DNA of 64,000 bases from Haliclona indistincta (GCA_964017065.1 OZ024788.1:11303792-11367791), one strand, 5' to 3'. Shown: positions 1 to 10,837, counted from the stretch's first letter. Notes: generated by a model from the letters alone, not told the origin. Program-made: numbers and translations.

Positions 1-109
1 CATCTTTGCATGGTCATGCTGGGTCAAGTTCTCTCGAAACCAGAGCGCTAGCTATAATTGCATGTTGCATGTAGTTCCTCTTCTCTCTGCTGGCTTTCTA
101 ATGAGCTTG

Positions 110-1126
110 CCACCAGTGGTGTTCACTATTGTCTGAAAGAGTTTGACGCAGAGTGGATGAGTCCTACCTTCTACTCGCACCCACAGGGATATAAGCTATG
201 CCTAGTGGTTTATCCGAATGGAATATACTCATAAAATTATGATACTCATATGTCAGTATATGTTGGTGATACTCATATGTCAGTATTATGTTGGTGATAC
301 TCATATGTCAGTATATGTTGGTGATACTCATATGTCAGTATATGTAATACTCATATGTCAGTAAATGTTGGTATCTTGTATGGAAGAGGTGTATACTGAT
401 CATCTGGTCTGGTATTTCAATGCTGACTTAGCAGTTGAAATTCTCAACTGGAGAGTCAACATGAAAGAATTGCGAGTTGTTTATGGAAAGCTAAACCCAA
501 AATTGGAATAAACGGATCACCAATTTAATCACAGTTCATTCCTCACTCGTCTCTCTTACAACAGTACCACTAACACTGAATACCTTCAGAATGACTGTGT
601 ACGACTGAGAGTGCTGCTCTCCTCAACAATATACCATCCTGGCATAATCCCTATGTTGGTTATCAGCCAATGCATGAATTCACAATGACTGCACTACTCA
701 AAACGAGAGGACTTTAATAATGAATATTACAGCTCTCCATTTTATACTCGACATCATGGCTACAAGTTGTTCCATACACCCTTGTATTTGGAAGTTGATG
801 CCAATTGGCTATCACAGTGGTAGAGGTACACACGTCTCAGTGTTTGTCACTCTCATGGCGGGTGATCATGATGATCTATTATAGAATGGCCCTTCATTGG
901 TAAACTCGAAATAGAGCTTCTTAATTGGAGAGAGAACAAGAAGCATGTGAAGAGGACAGCAACAATTGCTGCAAGTGATCGTTTCTTTAAACTAAATAAA
1001 GGAGTTTACTATGGACAAGGGAAAGGATGTGCTCGATTCATTACCCACTCATCTCTGGGCTACAACATAGAACGAAACACTGAGTACTTGCAGGGGGATT
1101 GTCTGCGGTTCAGAGTAACATACTAA
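110..1126 (+). pseudogene. Decayed MATH-domain copy of the neighbouring TRAF-like gene
   Basis: Two blocks (about 110-620 and 675-1126) match, in order, the two MATH domains of the intact gene at 1288-3078. Examples are the stretch encoding SPTFYSHPQGY-like residues near 160-195 and the final block ending in the EYLQ-D-CLRFRV motif followed by a stop at 1124-1126. Both blocks carry frameshifts and in-frame stops, for example a stop just after the first third of MATH-1 and another near 880. There is no RING or zinc-finger part in the window, so the copy is either 5'-truncated or begins before position 1. It sits head-to-tail with the intact gene, which suggests tandem duplication followed by decay. 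Seen directly: homology and stops. Inferred: tandem duplication. Confidence 0.8.
240..372. repeat. 27-bp minisatellite grown inside the MATH pseudogene
   Basis: About five tandem copies of a 27-bp unit containing ATACTCATATGTCAGTATATG; one copy is shortened and one carries an extra T. The unit corresponds to the MATH segment that reads GTHVSVCV in the intact gene (near 2255-2278), so the array is an expansion of former coding sequence. Confidence 0.85.
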
Positions 1127-1287
1127 CTATTATTATGCAACAGATTGTTTACTGTTGTGAGTACTATACAAATAACTCATTTATTTTATGAGTAATATTT
1201 TTTGAAACTCAATACAAAGGTGTCCACTTTTCCTCTCTTGAAGTTGTGAACTAGTTCGATATACGAGCCACGCCTACTTAGCTGTAC

Positions 1288-3078
1288 ATGTACACGTGCA
1301 AAGCTGCGGCGACCACAAATTTGCAGTGTCCACAGATGGATAAGCACGTCGACTTCTTGGTCGAGCCGAGTATTGAATATTTCTGTTCTATCTGTATAAA
1401 TCCGCTCTCAGAGCCGTACTTAACAGACTGTGGTCACCATTTCTGCTACACGTGTCGTGGACGCCTTCTCTCGAATGGCAAATCAGAATGTCCTGAATGT
1501 CTCGAACACGACGCCCTCACTGACGCGCGTTTAAACAAGCACCTGCAGCGACAAGTGAACAGTCTCAAGGTACGCTGCCAGCACCACGAGGTAGGCTGCC
1601 AGTGGGTGGGAGAGCTGAGGTACTTACAGGAACACCTTGATCCTGTGGTAAGGAAATGTGGTTTCATCCTCCTCGCCTGCCCCTTCGGCTGCGGTGAACG
1701 TGTTCAAAGCTCTGCAGTGAAGGAACACATACTGAGTGACTGCAGCAAACGATCATGTGAATGTGAGCATTGTGGCTATTTTAATGAATTCGATATCGTC
1801 ACTGAGCAGCATTACCCAGTGTGTGAACAGTTCCCCGTGGAATGTCCGAATGTGTGTTCTGTAGAGAATCTGAAAAGAATTGAGCTTGCAAGTCATCTTG
1901 AGGAGCAGTGCCCTCTCCAAGTGATCCAGTGTCCCTTCACCAGTGCAGGGTGCACTGTCCAGCTGCCCAGGAGAGAGATGGAAGAACACGAGAAAAATCT
2001 TGAAGCCATGAGTCATCACCTCCACATGATGATGAGCATGATGAAAGTAAAGCAACACTCAGCTCCAGCTGTATCCAATACTACAAAAAAGTCACGATAT
2101 CTTTATACTTCGCCGCCAGTTGAATTCACAATCACTGACTTCATGAAGAAGAAAGAATGCAATGCCGAGTGGGTGAGTCCTTCCTTCTACTCACATGCAC
2201 AGGGTTATAGATTCCGTTTAGCTGTGTACCTAAACGGACTATATAAGGGAAGTGGTACTCATGTGTCAGTGTGTGTTCTTTTAGAGAAAGAAGACGACGT
2301 TCATCTAGACTGGCCAGTCGATGCTAGTTTTGTAGTTGATCTCGTCAATTGGAGGCCAAAGATTAAAGAAACTATTTTTCAAGATTCTTTCGACTTGAAC
2401 AGTGCTAGCAGTTTAGTGACCAAGAAAGGAATTAAAAGATCACCAATTTACTCACAGTTCGTTTCTCACACGTCACTTTTTTACAAAAGTACCACTGACA
2501 CTGAATACCTTCAGAATGACTGTCTGCGCCTGAGAGTGAGCAAGGTGATACTCTACTCTACTGCTCTCCTCAACAAGACACCATCCTGGCAGAATTCCCA
2601 CAATGGCTACTTGTCTCTGTACGAGTTTACTTTAACCGAATTCTCCAAGCGAAAGCAGCTTAGCAATACATTCTTCAGCTCTCCTTTCTACACTCACCAA
2701 TATGGCTATAAATTTTGCCTTGTAGTGAGTGCCAATGACGATGATTATAATGAGTGTAGCAATGAGGATAGTCATATTGCAGTGTTTGTTCGTCTCATAG
2801 CGGGTGAATATGATGACCAGCTGAAATGGCCTTTCGTTGGTAACGTCAGCATTGAACTGCTTAACTGGATAGAGGACAAGGCACACCTTAAAACCACGTG
2901 CTCGATTGCTGCCAACGATGGTTTTGCTAAGTTTACTCGTACTGAAAGTGTACTAGGAGAGGTTATAGGTAATCAGTTCATTGCCCACTCGCTACTAACT
3001 TACAACCGAAATAGGAATGTGGAATACTTGCAGGAAGATTGTCTACGATTCAGAGTCAATGTGAACATCAATAACTGA
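1288..3078 (+). CDS. TRAF-like RING/zinc-finger protein with two MATH domains
   Basis: Uninterrupted 596-codon frame. Residues 33-71 form a RING finger (C33, C36, C48, H50/H51, C53, C56, C68, C71). Residues about 97-235 hold Cys/His clusters of the TRAF-type zinc-finger kind. Two MATH/TRAF-C domains follow, about 276-425 and 445-592, each ending in a YLQ-DCLR-RV motif. TRAF proteins are cytoplasmic signalling adaptors, often E3 ubiquitin ligases, that bind receptor tails through MATH. Canonical TRAFs have one MATH domain, so the tandem pair is unusual. No coiled coil is evident between the fingers and MATH-1, apart from a short Met/His-rich stretch at 240-256. Met17 is a possible alternative start. 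The gene is apparently intronless, and decayed copies lie on both sides. Family call is firm; partner and pathway are unknown. Confidence 0.9.
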   Translation: MYTCKAAATTNLQCPQMDKHVDFLVEPSIEYFCSICINPLSEPYLTDCGHHFCYTCRGRLLSNGKSECPECLEHDALTDARLNKHLQRQVNSLKVRCQHHEVGCQWVGELRYLQEHLDPVVRKCGFILLACPFGCGERVQSSAVKEHILSDCSKRSCECEHCGYFNEFDIVTEQHYPVCEQFPVECPNVCSVENLKRIELASHLEEQCPLQVIQCPFTSAGCTVQLPRREMEEHEKNLEAMSHHLHMMMSMMKVKQHSAPAVSNTTKKSRYLYTSPPVEFTITDFMKKKECNAEWVSPSFYSHAQGYRFRLAVYLNGLYKGSGTHVSVCVLLEKEDDVHLDWPVDASFVVDLVNWRPKIKETIFQDSFDLNSASSLVTKKGIKRSPIYSQFVSHTSLFYKSTTDTEYLQNDCLRLRVSKVILYSTALLNKTPSWQNSHNGYLSLYEFTLTEFSKRKQLSNTFFSSPFYTHQYGYKFCLVVSANDDDYNECSNEDSHIAVFVRLIAGEYDDQLKWPFVGNVSIELLNWIEDKAHLKTTCSIAANDGFAKFTRTESVLGEVIGNQFIAHSLLTYNRNRNVEYLQEDCLRFRVNVNINN

Positions 3079-3341
3079 ACAGTTTCACAATCTATACATG
3101 TAGATCTTTTGGTGTGAATACTAAGCTATAGTCACTCAAATTTTGAATAATTCTTTTAGCCAGATATTGTTGCTGATAGTATAATAATTATTATCATCAT
3201 GTGATGAAGTGAGAACGCTCTGTACTCAATGATCTATATGATAGTATAGATCATTGCTTGATATAGTAGAGCTTATCATAACCCACATCCTGTACAAGGT
3301 CAAGACTAATACAATGTATTATGTGTGATAATTGTTATTAT

Positions 3342-3637
3342 AACAAGTAATAAAAAAACATTTTAACCAAAATGCAAGAGATTTAGGGTTGGTACATTTA
3401 TCGAAAAAGTATGGAAACAAGATTTGAAATGAAAAGGATTGTAACAATAGCACTGTAATGATACCTCCCTATTAAATTAACCACAACTATCGAAAGTAGT
3501 TAATTATTTAGGGAGGTATCATTACACTGCTATTGTTACAATCCTTTTCATTTCAAATCTTATTTCCATACTTTTTCGATAAATGTACCAACCCTAAATC
3601 TCTTGCATTTTGGTTAAAATGTTTTTTATTACTTGTT
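3342..3637. repeat. Long hairpin / foldback element (296 bp)
   Basis: The left arm, about 3342-3482, is the near-perfect reverse complement of the right arm, about 3498-3637, with a loop of about 15 bp. The ends are AACAAGTAATAAAAA and TTTTTATTACTTGTT. The mismatches are few, mostly next to the loop and at single positions, so the palindrome is young or maintained. No coding capacity. It is probably a foldback MITE; transcribed RNA would form a long double strand. Confidence 0.9.
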
Positions 3638-4339
3638 TCTTTTCTTTTTTTATTAATGACTTAGTTGGCACTTATGGTAATACAGTGTATAAAGAAAACT
3701 AGCTATCAGCTGACCGGCGTGCATTCGGCGATCAGGCGACTCTGCACTGAATGCAACACGTATCATGCAACATTAGCTAAGCTTAGGCTAGCATTCTTAC
3801 AAGCCTGAACAGACAAATCCAGTGTAACAGTGAAGATTTGCTCGTATAGACTGCTGTGAACACTGCTAGTGGTGGCAGCACTCGCGTTCCAAGCAATTTG
3901 TACTAAGGTGCGCTTGTATTAGAATAATTGCATACACGGGCGTGCGCGAGTAGGCGTAACCTAGTAACGGAGTTCAAAAGAATAATGGAATGGAGTCTGA
4001 TTATGGACCAAAAATCGCTGTTTTCTTGAAAATACTCGCTTCTGCTAGTGTTTTAGGCTTAAATAGATATCAGGTGCACTGCTCCCAACGACTAGTGTAG
4101 TTTCTGCGTAGGTTTTGTCTTGAATAGCTCACTAGCCACGGCGCTAGGCTCTCTGAAGAAGAAGAAGAAGAATAAGAAGAAAGAAGATGAACAAACGGGT
4201 GACCACGTGAACTTTGGTTTACCGCCTTAGACCTGGTTTCTTGTGCTTCTGAAGGTCTCTTTGTAATCGCAAAAATCGTGTAAAGAGCTTCAGAACGTTA
4301 GATTAGCTTGAAACGCCCGTACGGCGAAGATATGGCAGT
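3638..4339. other. Gene-free interval, nothing recognised
   Basis: Intergenic sequence with a short GAA-rich tract near 4157-4190 and no supportable gene or element ends. Confidence 0.5.
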
Positions 4340-4576
4340 ACCGTACTTAGTGCCTCCAGGCGAGACGCCATCTTTTCATGCCCAAACCAACTGGCCTTAT
4401 GGTCTTTAATAGTAGACTCATTGTAAGCGCTTGCCTCTTAGGATAGCCCCTAGGTAGTTAAAATACTACTGATGTCGTGAACAGCCAAGATATACGTGAA
4501 TTATTGCGTTTAGCCTAAGTGTAGCCGCCATCTTGTATTCCGCCCAACCCTAAATATGCCACGACTACCGCGTGGC
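4340..4576. repeat. Dispersed repeat R, copy 1
   Basis: About 235 bp that recur at 18612-18846 with about 85-90% identity by eye. Shared blocks include the stretches around GTCTTTAATAGTAGACT and CAAGATATACGTGAATTATT, and a shared end CCACTACCACGTGGCATAAT. No coding sequence; probably a non-autonomous element. Confidence 0.75.
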
Positions 4577-4689
4577 ATAATAATTATACTACGGTGTAGT
4601 AACGATATACTATCGAATTCACACTCGATATTTTATAATCAACTCAGCCTCATGAAAGCTTGAAAGACTATGATAAAAAAATATCGAGA

Positions 4690-5030
4690 GTGACCGGAAA
4701 TATCACAACTAGACTACCCCGCCCTTCTTTGCAAGACAATGGAGTGGAAGAAAACCAATTTTGCTGTGAACGTGTTTGTAGGTCATCAATGAAGGACCAC
4801 ACACTAAGTGACTGCAGCAAGCGGTCATAATTAATTTATGAATGTGAGCATTGTGCAAGGCTATTTTAAATAATTTGACTGAGCAGCATTATTACCCAGT
4901 GTGTGAACAGTTTCCCGTGAAATGTTCTGAAATGTGTGTTCTGTAACAAATTTAAAGCTTGTAAGCCATCTTGAGGAGCAGTGTCCCCTCCAAGTGATCC
5001 AGTGTCCCTTCAACACTGCAGGTTCAAGCT
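4690..5030 (+). pseudogene. TRAF zinc-finger fragment
   Basis: Positions about 4789-5025 match the TRAF-type zinc-finger region of the gene at 1288-3078 (its positions about 1720-1960), including the part encoding KDHTLSDCSKR and the block EEQCPLQVIQCPF. Stops and small indels break every frame. It is preceded by a short block beginning ACAATGGAGTGGAAGAAAAC that recurs next to other TRAF debris at 5969, 11338 and 16065. Confidence 0.75.
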
Positions 5031-5099
5031 ATGTATACCAATACAAGTGCAGGCTCTCCTAGCTACATGAATGGCTCCAATTTGATACAATTATTTTGT

Positions 5100-5415
5100 G
5101 AGAAACACTCATGACTAATCCAGGATCATGCTTATTATCTATCACACTTTAATTTTGAAGACCTGCATGTTGTGAGTCAGATTTAGTGGATGTTATGGTA
5201 AATTGACTAAATAAAACTGTAAGAATGCAGCATTTGTAATGCTCACTCACACCCTGATGCCTATGAGGATAATTATAGCTACCTGTATGCTTAATAAGTG
5301 TCGGTAATTAATTGAGCACCTGTGATGCATGATCTACTGATCTACATAACTTTGTAGCCAAATTCCGAATACTATAATATTACAAGCTCTAGCTGATTCA
5401 ATAGTGTTAGTTTTA
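5100..5415. repeat. Upstream segment shared by the lectin gene copies
   Basis: This non-coding block, with TTAATTGAGCACCTGTGATGC and a CTACTATAAT motif, recurs upstream of the lectin copies at 8740-8930 and 15290-15590. It recurs inverted at 7660-7800, 17030-17110 and 17690-17860. It is part of the duplicated lectin unit. Confidence 0.7.
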
Positions 5416-5416
5416 G

Positions 5417-5460
5417 ATTCCAATAGAATTATACCAACTGATACAGTATATAAGCAGCTC
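5417..5460 (+). promoter_or_regulatory. Conserved lectin promoter, copy 1
   Basis: Holds the block ATTCCAATAGAATTATACC, then ACTGATACAG, and a TATA box TATATAAG at 5447-5454, 72-79 bases before the ATG. The same arrangement precedes all lectin copies. Confidence 0.75.
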
Positions 5461-5525
5461 AGCATCACTAGCTTAAGACACCAACGATCACAAGTGACTC
5501 AGGGAATCCATAGAATCTCGAAAGA

Positions 5526-5935
5526 ATGGCTGTTGTTCTTCTTGCTGTCCTTGGTGTTATAGGCACCTCAATGTCGTCTCCTGTTACTTTTCTTACAGAG
5601 GATCAATTGTCTAGTATAATTTTATTTTCTAAGCTAGGCTGGAGTCAGGAAGAAATCGTGAGAGCAATGACCAATGAAAATGTGACCTTCAGCAGTATAT
5701 AATGCCAGATTGACAAGGTGATGAAAATATAGATACAGTAACAATAATTTTCTGTTTTATAATAATTATAGATGCTTGTTATAAAACTGGCACACTTGGT
5801 GGAGGAGGTGGTAGACCATTCAATGATCGATGTTCATCATCAACCAGGATTATTAAGATCGTGTTTTATACTGGTACAGTGAGGTACACCTGTTCTAATT
5901 GTCTCCGATCACTTGAAGTAACACATGATGCAGGT
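5526..5935 (+). pseudogene. Jacalin-like lectin copy 1 (dead)
   Basis: Exon 1 starts at the ATG at 5526 with a hydrophobic leader like that of the intact copy at 9879. It carries a small insertion and runs into a stop near 5700, before the donor site. Exon 2 (about 5772-5935) keeps the LGGGGGRPFND start of a jacalin fold and the RIIKI strand. Exon 3 is absent and is replaced by sequence containing TRAF debris. It is a recombined, non-functional member of the lectin cluster. Confidence 0.8.
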
Positions 5936-6681
5936 ATAAGCTAGAGATTTAGTTTGTACCTCACTTTATGACAATGGAGTGGAAGAAAAAATTCTGCTCT
6001 GAACGGTTGCTTTGTGGTTCAAGTTATTCGTTCATTCTGTCCATCGTGCTACAGAGATCAGTCTACGCATTGGTAAGGTAATGAACATGATAAGCGCGAC
6101 AATGGCTTGCAATTTGACCCGTGGATTTTGCTAAAGTGGTTTCGTTCTTGAGTTATGGCTGGCTCACCTTGACGGCCATCATGGCCTCTCTGACAACAAA
6201 ACGCCCGTAGTTGACTACCGTGGTACTTGTAGATCTAAACTGCTGGACAGCTATGAGGGTGCGTAGACATCTCAAGAAAAAGCCTATCAAAACCTACATG
6301 TAGCTAGCAGGTTGGCGCTATCGCTGCTCTATACCAGGACCTAACACTACAATGTGCATCACACGCCGAGGGTTTTGGGAAATCTGTTCTTCGTTCGTTC
6401 ATTCTTTCTGTCAAAATTAATGAGCTTCAGAGACCATCGCTCACTTACGAAACTATGGGTTTAGGTATGAACAGGCTTAGCTAGCACGACAAGATGGCTT
6501 GCAATTTTTGACACGAGGATTTTGCTAAAGTGCTTTCGTTCTTGAGTGCCATTTAAGTGCTAAAGGTTTTGTAGAATTTTTCATTTATGAATATGAGCAC
6601 TTTGGCTATTTTAAATAATTCGACTGAACAACATTACCGAGTGTATGAACAGTCAACCAAATTGTAAAATGCTGTGAATTA
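5936..6681. repeat. Segmental duplication with TRAF debris, copy A
   Basis: Matches 16060-16850 over about 650 bp. Landmarks shared by both copies are TTCGTTCATTCTGTCCATCG, the stretch ending in GACCCGTGGATTTTGC, and a TRAF zinc-finger remnant at 6575-6655 (GAGCA-TTTGGCTATTTTAAAT). No open gene. Confidence 0.75.
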
Positions 6682-6685
6682 TTAA

Positions 6686-7375
6686 GGTGGCAGGCAGGCC
6701 AATTTTAATGAGATTCATTACTTTTAAAGTAGCTGTACTTTTCCAGCAATGGACAAGTGTACTGACGAGCTCCAGTATGCAGTTTGTTTGTCTATCGATT
6801 GGCATTGATTATAGCAATTTTTAATCCCGCAGTGTTATCTGTTGTGGAGCTGTGAAAATCGCCCATTGTTACTAAACCAAAGTTAAAATTTGTAATACTA
6901 TCTTTAGCTGCGTAAAATGTACGAAGCTAAAACTGCTCAAGCAAGTTCATCTGCCATCTAATGGAAAAGCTACGTACCGATTTCACCGAGCGCTGCTCGC
7001 ACGCGATACTACAGCTTCGTACATCACGCTAATTGGCAGCAAAATGTCAATAAATAGCTGTAATTCTGCCTTCGAGAATCGCTCGGCGAAATCGATACGT
7101 AGCTTTTCCATTAGATGGCAGATGAACTTGCTCAAGCAGTTCTAGCTTCGTGCGTTTCATGTAGCTAAAGAAAAAGTTTCCAAAATTGGTCGTACTTAGT
7201 CGAGTCACAGCTCCATGATGGCTAACACTACGTGATTGAAACTTGCATTGATCAATGCTCCATTGATAGGCAAACAAACTTCATACTGAAACACTAACTG
7301 TAAATCTACACATTGCTAGAAAATTAGCTTTTTGTAAAGTTATGAATCTCATTAACTTTTACCGTACCCGCCACC
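6686..7375. mobile_element. TTAA-flanked MITE with long inverted arms
   Basis: A 690-bp element bounded by TTAA at 6682-6685 and 7376-7379. Its ends are GGTGGCAGG and CCCGCCACC, with inverted homology through AATGAGATTCAT at each end. Internally, about 6905-7000 and 7070-7160 are also inverted copies of each other (GCCATCTAATGGAAAAGC), so most of the element folds back. TTAA target sites are typical of piggyBac-type elements. No transposase frame is present, so it is non-autonomous. Confidence 0.8.
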
Positions 7376-7379
7376 TTAA

Positions 7380-8199
7380 GTGAAAATTCCAATTTTGTTG
7401 ATGACGATCGCGATACAAGACACAGTCATATATGATCAATATTTTGTCACAAGCTGAATGCGCATCATGTGTCAGTCAACAGCAACTAGCTGAACTAGCT
7501 ATAGCCAACCACAGCAGCCACTGATTATTTTGAAGACCTGCAACCGATGAATATACAGGGAAATACATGTAAACAATATATTTCCCTGGTAGTGCCTTTG
7601 ATCTTTGCAGGCTGCTATGGTACAAGAGGATATAGCTACCTGTATGTAATTTTAGTAATTAATTGAGCATCCCAATGTAACACCATTAAATCAAGATCAT
7701 GCACGTGCTTGATTCCTTATTAGTAGCTACAAAGTTATGTAGATCAGTAGACCAGTAGATTATGCTTCACAGATGCTCACTTAAGTACTGACACTTGTTG
7801 GTAGCTATCCTGGCATACATGTAGTCAATTGTTTATGTCAAGTCATTCAAGCCTTCTTATAACCATTATTATAAATTTTCAGTAATTTTAGCCATAATTT
7901 ATATTATGATAGTGTTGATTAGATTTGCTGACTCGATCCTTTGTGGATCAGACATGCAGTGCTCAGTTCACCCCTTTCAGTAGAAATCAATAGACATGCA
8001 CTCTGAAGAAGGTGGACAATGATAATTAATGATTTTAGTTGTCAGATCGATCGTATAATTTCGCAGTAGAAATGTTTCGCGAATTACAGAAAATTTATCC
8101 ACGAATGTAGTTGACAAAGATAGCCCAATAGCGCTGATTCACATCTTGAGCATACGCGAAAATTCTTCTGCAAAAATTTCCCGCTGTACAGGTAGTAGT
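7380..8199. repeat. Duplicated lectin-flank sequence (inverted orientation)
   Basis: Blocks recur at 14930-15235, 16890-17470 and 17500-18240: GATCAGACATGCAGTGCTCA, TTATCCACGAATGTA, CAGGGAAATACATGTA. The block around 7660-7800 is the reverse complement of the lectin upstream segment. No coding sequence is seen. Confidence 0.65.
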
Positions 8200-8332
8200 T
8201 ATTCCATGCCTACCAGGTATGTATACCATATACACGAGGTATTGTGTTAATAAACCCGAGGGCGTAGCCCGAGGGTTTATTAGCACAATACCAAGTGTAC
8301 ATGGTATACATACCCGATGGGTATGGAATAGG
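8200..8332. repeat. Foldback palindrome with GGGCGTAGCCC centre
   Basis: Near-perfect palindrome whose centre is CCCGAGGGCGTAGCCCGAGGG and whose outer arms contain GTATGTATACCATATAC and its inverse. It contains no gene. Confidence 0.85.
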
Positions 8333-8680
8333 TGACTTGTATCATAGCAACCATTGACATAATTAATGAGGTCAATCGTTTATGAGGTCCCATTAGCATC
8401 AGTAAGAAAGCTGTGTATAAGAAGAGAGCATACCTAGGCCTGCTGCACCTTCGGTGTGGGTGAACCACTGCCCACCGAAGTTTCTCCCGCAGTCAATACT
8501 GTTTACTGTGTGGAGTGAGTCATCTGACTCTATCAGTTGCTTTACCACTGGGGATTTTCCCTTTATACCCACCCGGTGAATATACAGGGAAAATCCCCAT
8601 TGCAGGGAAATATACGATATATTTCCCTGGCGGTGCCTTTGATCTTAAAGGCTACTATGGTACAAAAATATGTATTACAT
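8333..8680. repeat. Foldback-family element with TTGTACCAT-type ends
   Basis: Begins CTTGTATCATAGCAACC near 8336 and ends GGCTACTATGGTACAAAA near 8670, which is the inverse apart from a few bases. The same two ends bound 33007-33362. The tail motif GCGGTGCCTTTGATCTT recurs at 7590, 17610, 31885 and 33325. It is a non-autonomous repeat; its interior (8515-8680) has only chance open frames. Confidence 0.65.
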
Positions 8681-8898
8681 CATGCAGTGTTTGTCAATAG
8701 CCATAAGCTCCTATAGGCTTGCTAGCTATGACTAATCCAGGATGATACTTATTAACTATGGTTGAATCACTCTTGTGTATTGAAGACCAGCATGTTGTGA
8801 GTCGGATTTAGTGGATATGTTACGGTAAATTGACTAACTATAGCTTTTAATAATTATGGGTTGGTAATTATTAATTGAGTATCTGTGATGCATGATCT

Positions 8899-9766
8899 AC
8901 ATGATTCCGGCTACTATAATAACATTAAGCACATGATTCCGGCTACTATAATAACATCAAGAACATGATTCCGGCTACTATAATAACATTAAGCACATGA
9001 TTCCGGCTACCGCAATAACATCAAGCACATGATTCCGGCTACTATAGTAACATCAAGCACATGATTCCGGCTACTATAATAACATCAAGCACATGATTCC
9101 GGCTACTATAATAACATCAAGCACATGATTCCGGCTACTATAGTAACATCAAGCACATGATTCTGGCTACTATAATAACATCAAGAACATGATTCCGGCT
9201 ACTATAATAACATTAAGCACATGATTCCGGCTACTGCAATAACATCAAGCACATGATTCCGGCTACTATAATAACATCAAGCACATGATTCCGGCTACTA
9301 TAATAACATCAAGCACATGATTCTGGCTACTATAATAACATCAAGAACATGATTCCGGCTACTATAATAACATTAAGCACATGATTCCGGCTACTGCAAT
9401 AACATCAAGCACATGATTCCGGCTACTATAATAACATCAAGCACATGATTCCGGCTACTATAGTAACATCAAGCACATGATTCTGGCTACTATAATAACA
9501 TCAAGAACATGATTCTAGCTACTATAATAACATCAAGCACATGATTCCAGCTACTATAATAATATCAAGCACATGATTCTAGCTACTATAATAATAACAT
9601 CAAGTACATGATTCCGGCTACTATAATAACATCAAGCACATGATTCCGGCTACTATAATAACATCAAGCACATGATTCCGGCTACTATAATAACATCAAG
9701 CACATGATTCCGGCTACTATAATAACATCAAGCACATGATTCCGGCTACTATAATAACATCAAGCA
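8899..9766. repeat. 32-bp minisatellite, about 27 copies, upstream of the lectin gene
   Basis: Tandem 32-bp units (ACATGATTCCGGCTACTATA plus ATAACATCAAGC) with a few variants (CTGCAATAAC, CTATAGTAAC, TTCTAGC). A single related unit occurs at the same relative place upstream of the other lectin copies (near 5365-5400 and 15540-15590), so this is a local expansion. The array ends about 10 bases before the conserved promoter. Confidence 0.95.
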
Positions 9767-9775
9767 TAGTTACTT

Positions 9776-9825
9776 TAGATTCCAATAGAATTATACCAAC
9801 TGATACAGTATATAAGCAGCTCAGC
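9776..9825 (+). promoter_or_regulatory. Conserved lectin promoter, copy 2
   Basis: ATTCCAATAGAATTATACC, then ACTGATACAG and TATATAAG at 9809-9816, 70 bases before the ATG at 9879. It is preceded directly by the 32-bp minisatellite. Conservation across the copies, while flanks diverge, supports promoter function. Confidence 0.8.
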
Positions 9826-9878
9826 ATCACTAGCTCAAGACACCAAGTGACTCAAGGAATCCATAGAATCTCGAAAGA

Positions 9879-10629
9879 ATGGCTTTTCTTGTTCTTCTTG
9901 CTGTCCTTGGTGTTATAGGCACCTCAATGTCGTCTCCTGTTACTTTTCCTACGGACGATCAATTGTCTAGTATATTTTCTGAGCTAGGCTGGAGTCAGGA
10001 AGAAATCGTGAGAGCATTGTCCAATGAAAATATGACCTTAAGTAATGCCAGAATGACAAGGTGCTGAAAATGATACAATAAAAATAAAATTATTGATTGA
10101 AATTCTCTGTTTAATAATAATTATAGTGCTTGTTCTGAAACTGGCACACTTGGTGGAGGAGGTGGAAGAGGATTCAATGATCCTTGTTCATCATCAACCA
10201 GGATTATTAGGATCGTGGTTTATACTGGTACAGTGAGGCACACCTGTTCTAATTGTCTCCGATCACTTGAAGTAACATACAGGTATGGGCTAGAGATTTA
10301 GTTTTTACTTCACTCTATTCTTATCTAGTAATGGTGTAAAGAAATTCCACGGCCAGAGGTATAATTCCGGTTCAAACGTCTATATTGCTAATCTTTCTCG
10401 TTATCATTTGGTTGGCGTGGCTGCGAGGTTTGGATCTATCATTGATCAAATAGCATTCGTTGGAGTAAAGAAGTATGGTCGTAGAAGACGGATACGTGTA
10501 TTTGGACCATACGGTAGTGTTGGAGGATCACGTCTTGGCTTCTTGATGGGAAAGCCGATAAAATCATTCTACGGTGGTGCAGGGGCTGGAATTGATCGAA
10601 TTGGAGGCAAAGGAGTGCCAATCATGTAA
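9879..10629 (+). CDS. Secreted jacalin-like lectin, three exons (intact copy)
   Basis: Exons 9879-10060, 10127-10282 and 10329-10629 join in phase 2 at both junctions (GT/AG borders, introns 66 and 46 bp) to give 212 residues. Residues 1-19 are a signal peptide (hydrophobic MAFLVLLAVLGVIG). A short spacer follows, then a jacalin-like beta-prism domain from about 67 to the end: GTLGGGGGRGFND, RIIRIVVYTG, the late FGPYG motif, and the final FYGGAGAGIDRIGG repeat. Jacalin-like domains bind carbohydrates, so the product is probably a secreted lectin. Two cysteine pairs in exon 2 may form disulphides. AATAAA overlaps the stop region (10629-10634). Four other copies nearby are broken. Fold call is firm; the sugar bound is unknown. 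Confidence 0.88.
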
Positions 10630-10837
10630 TAAACAATAATTATAACCTGCTGTAATTTTTATATACCTGCTGCTGCTGCTGTCTAATAGTTAGTTACTTG
10701 CTAGGTCAAGACATTATTCATACACTATAAGGATTATTCATACATGCAGACTGTATATGAAAAATTATTGTTACAGCATTAATGTTCAATCTGCTAATAC
10801 ATGTTCAAGTAGTTAGTACCAATGTTGAGTAGTTATT

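Noticed and set aside
8899..9766. Regular 32-bp repeats that might suggest a CRISPR array
   Set aside because: Units are contiguous with no unique spacers, and the surroundings are eukaryotic genes with introns.
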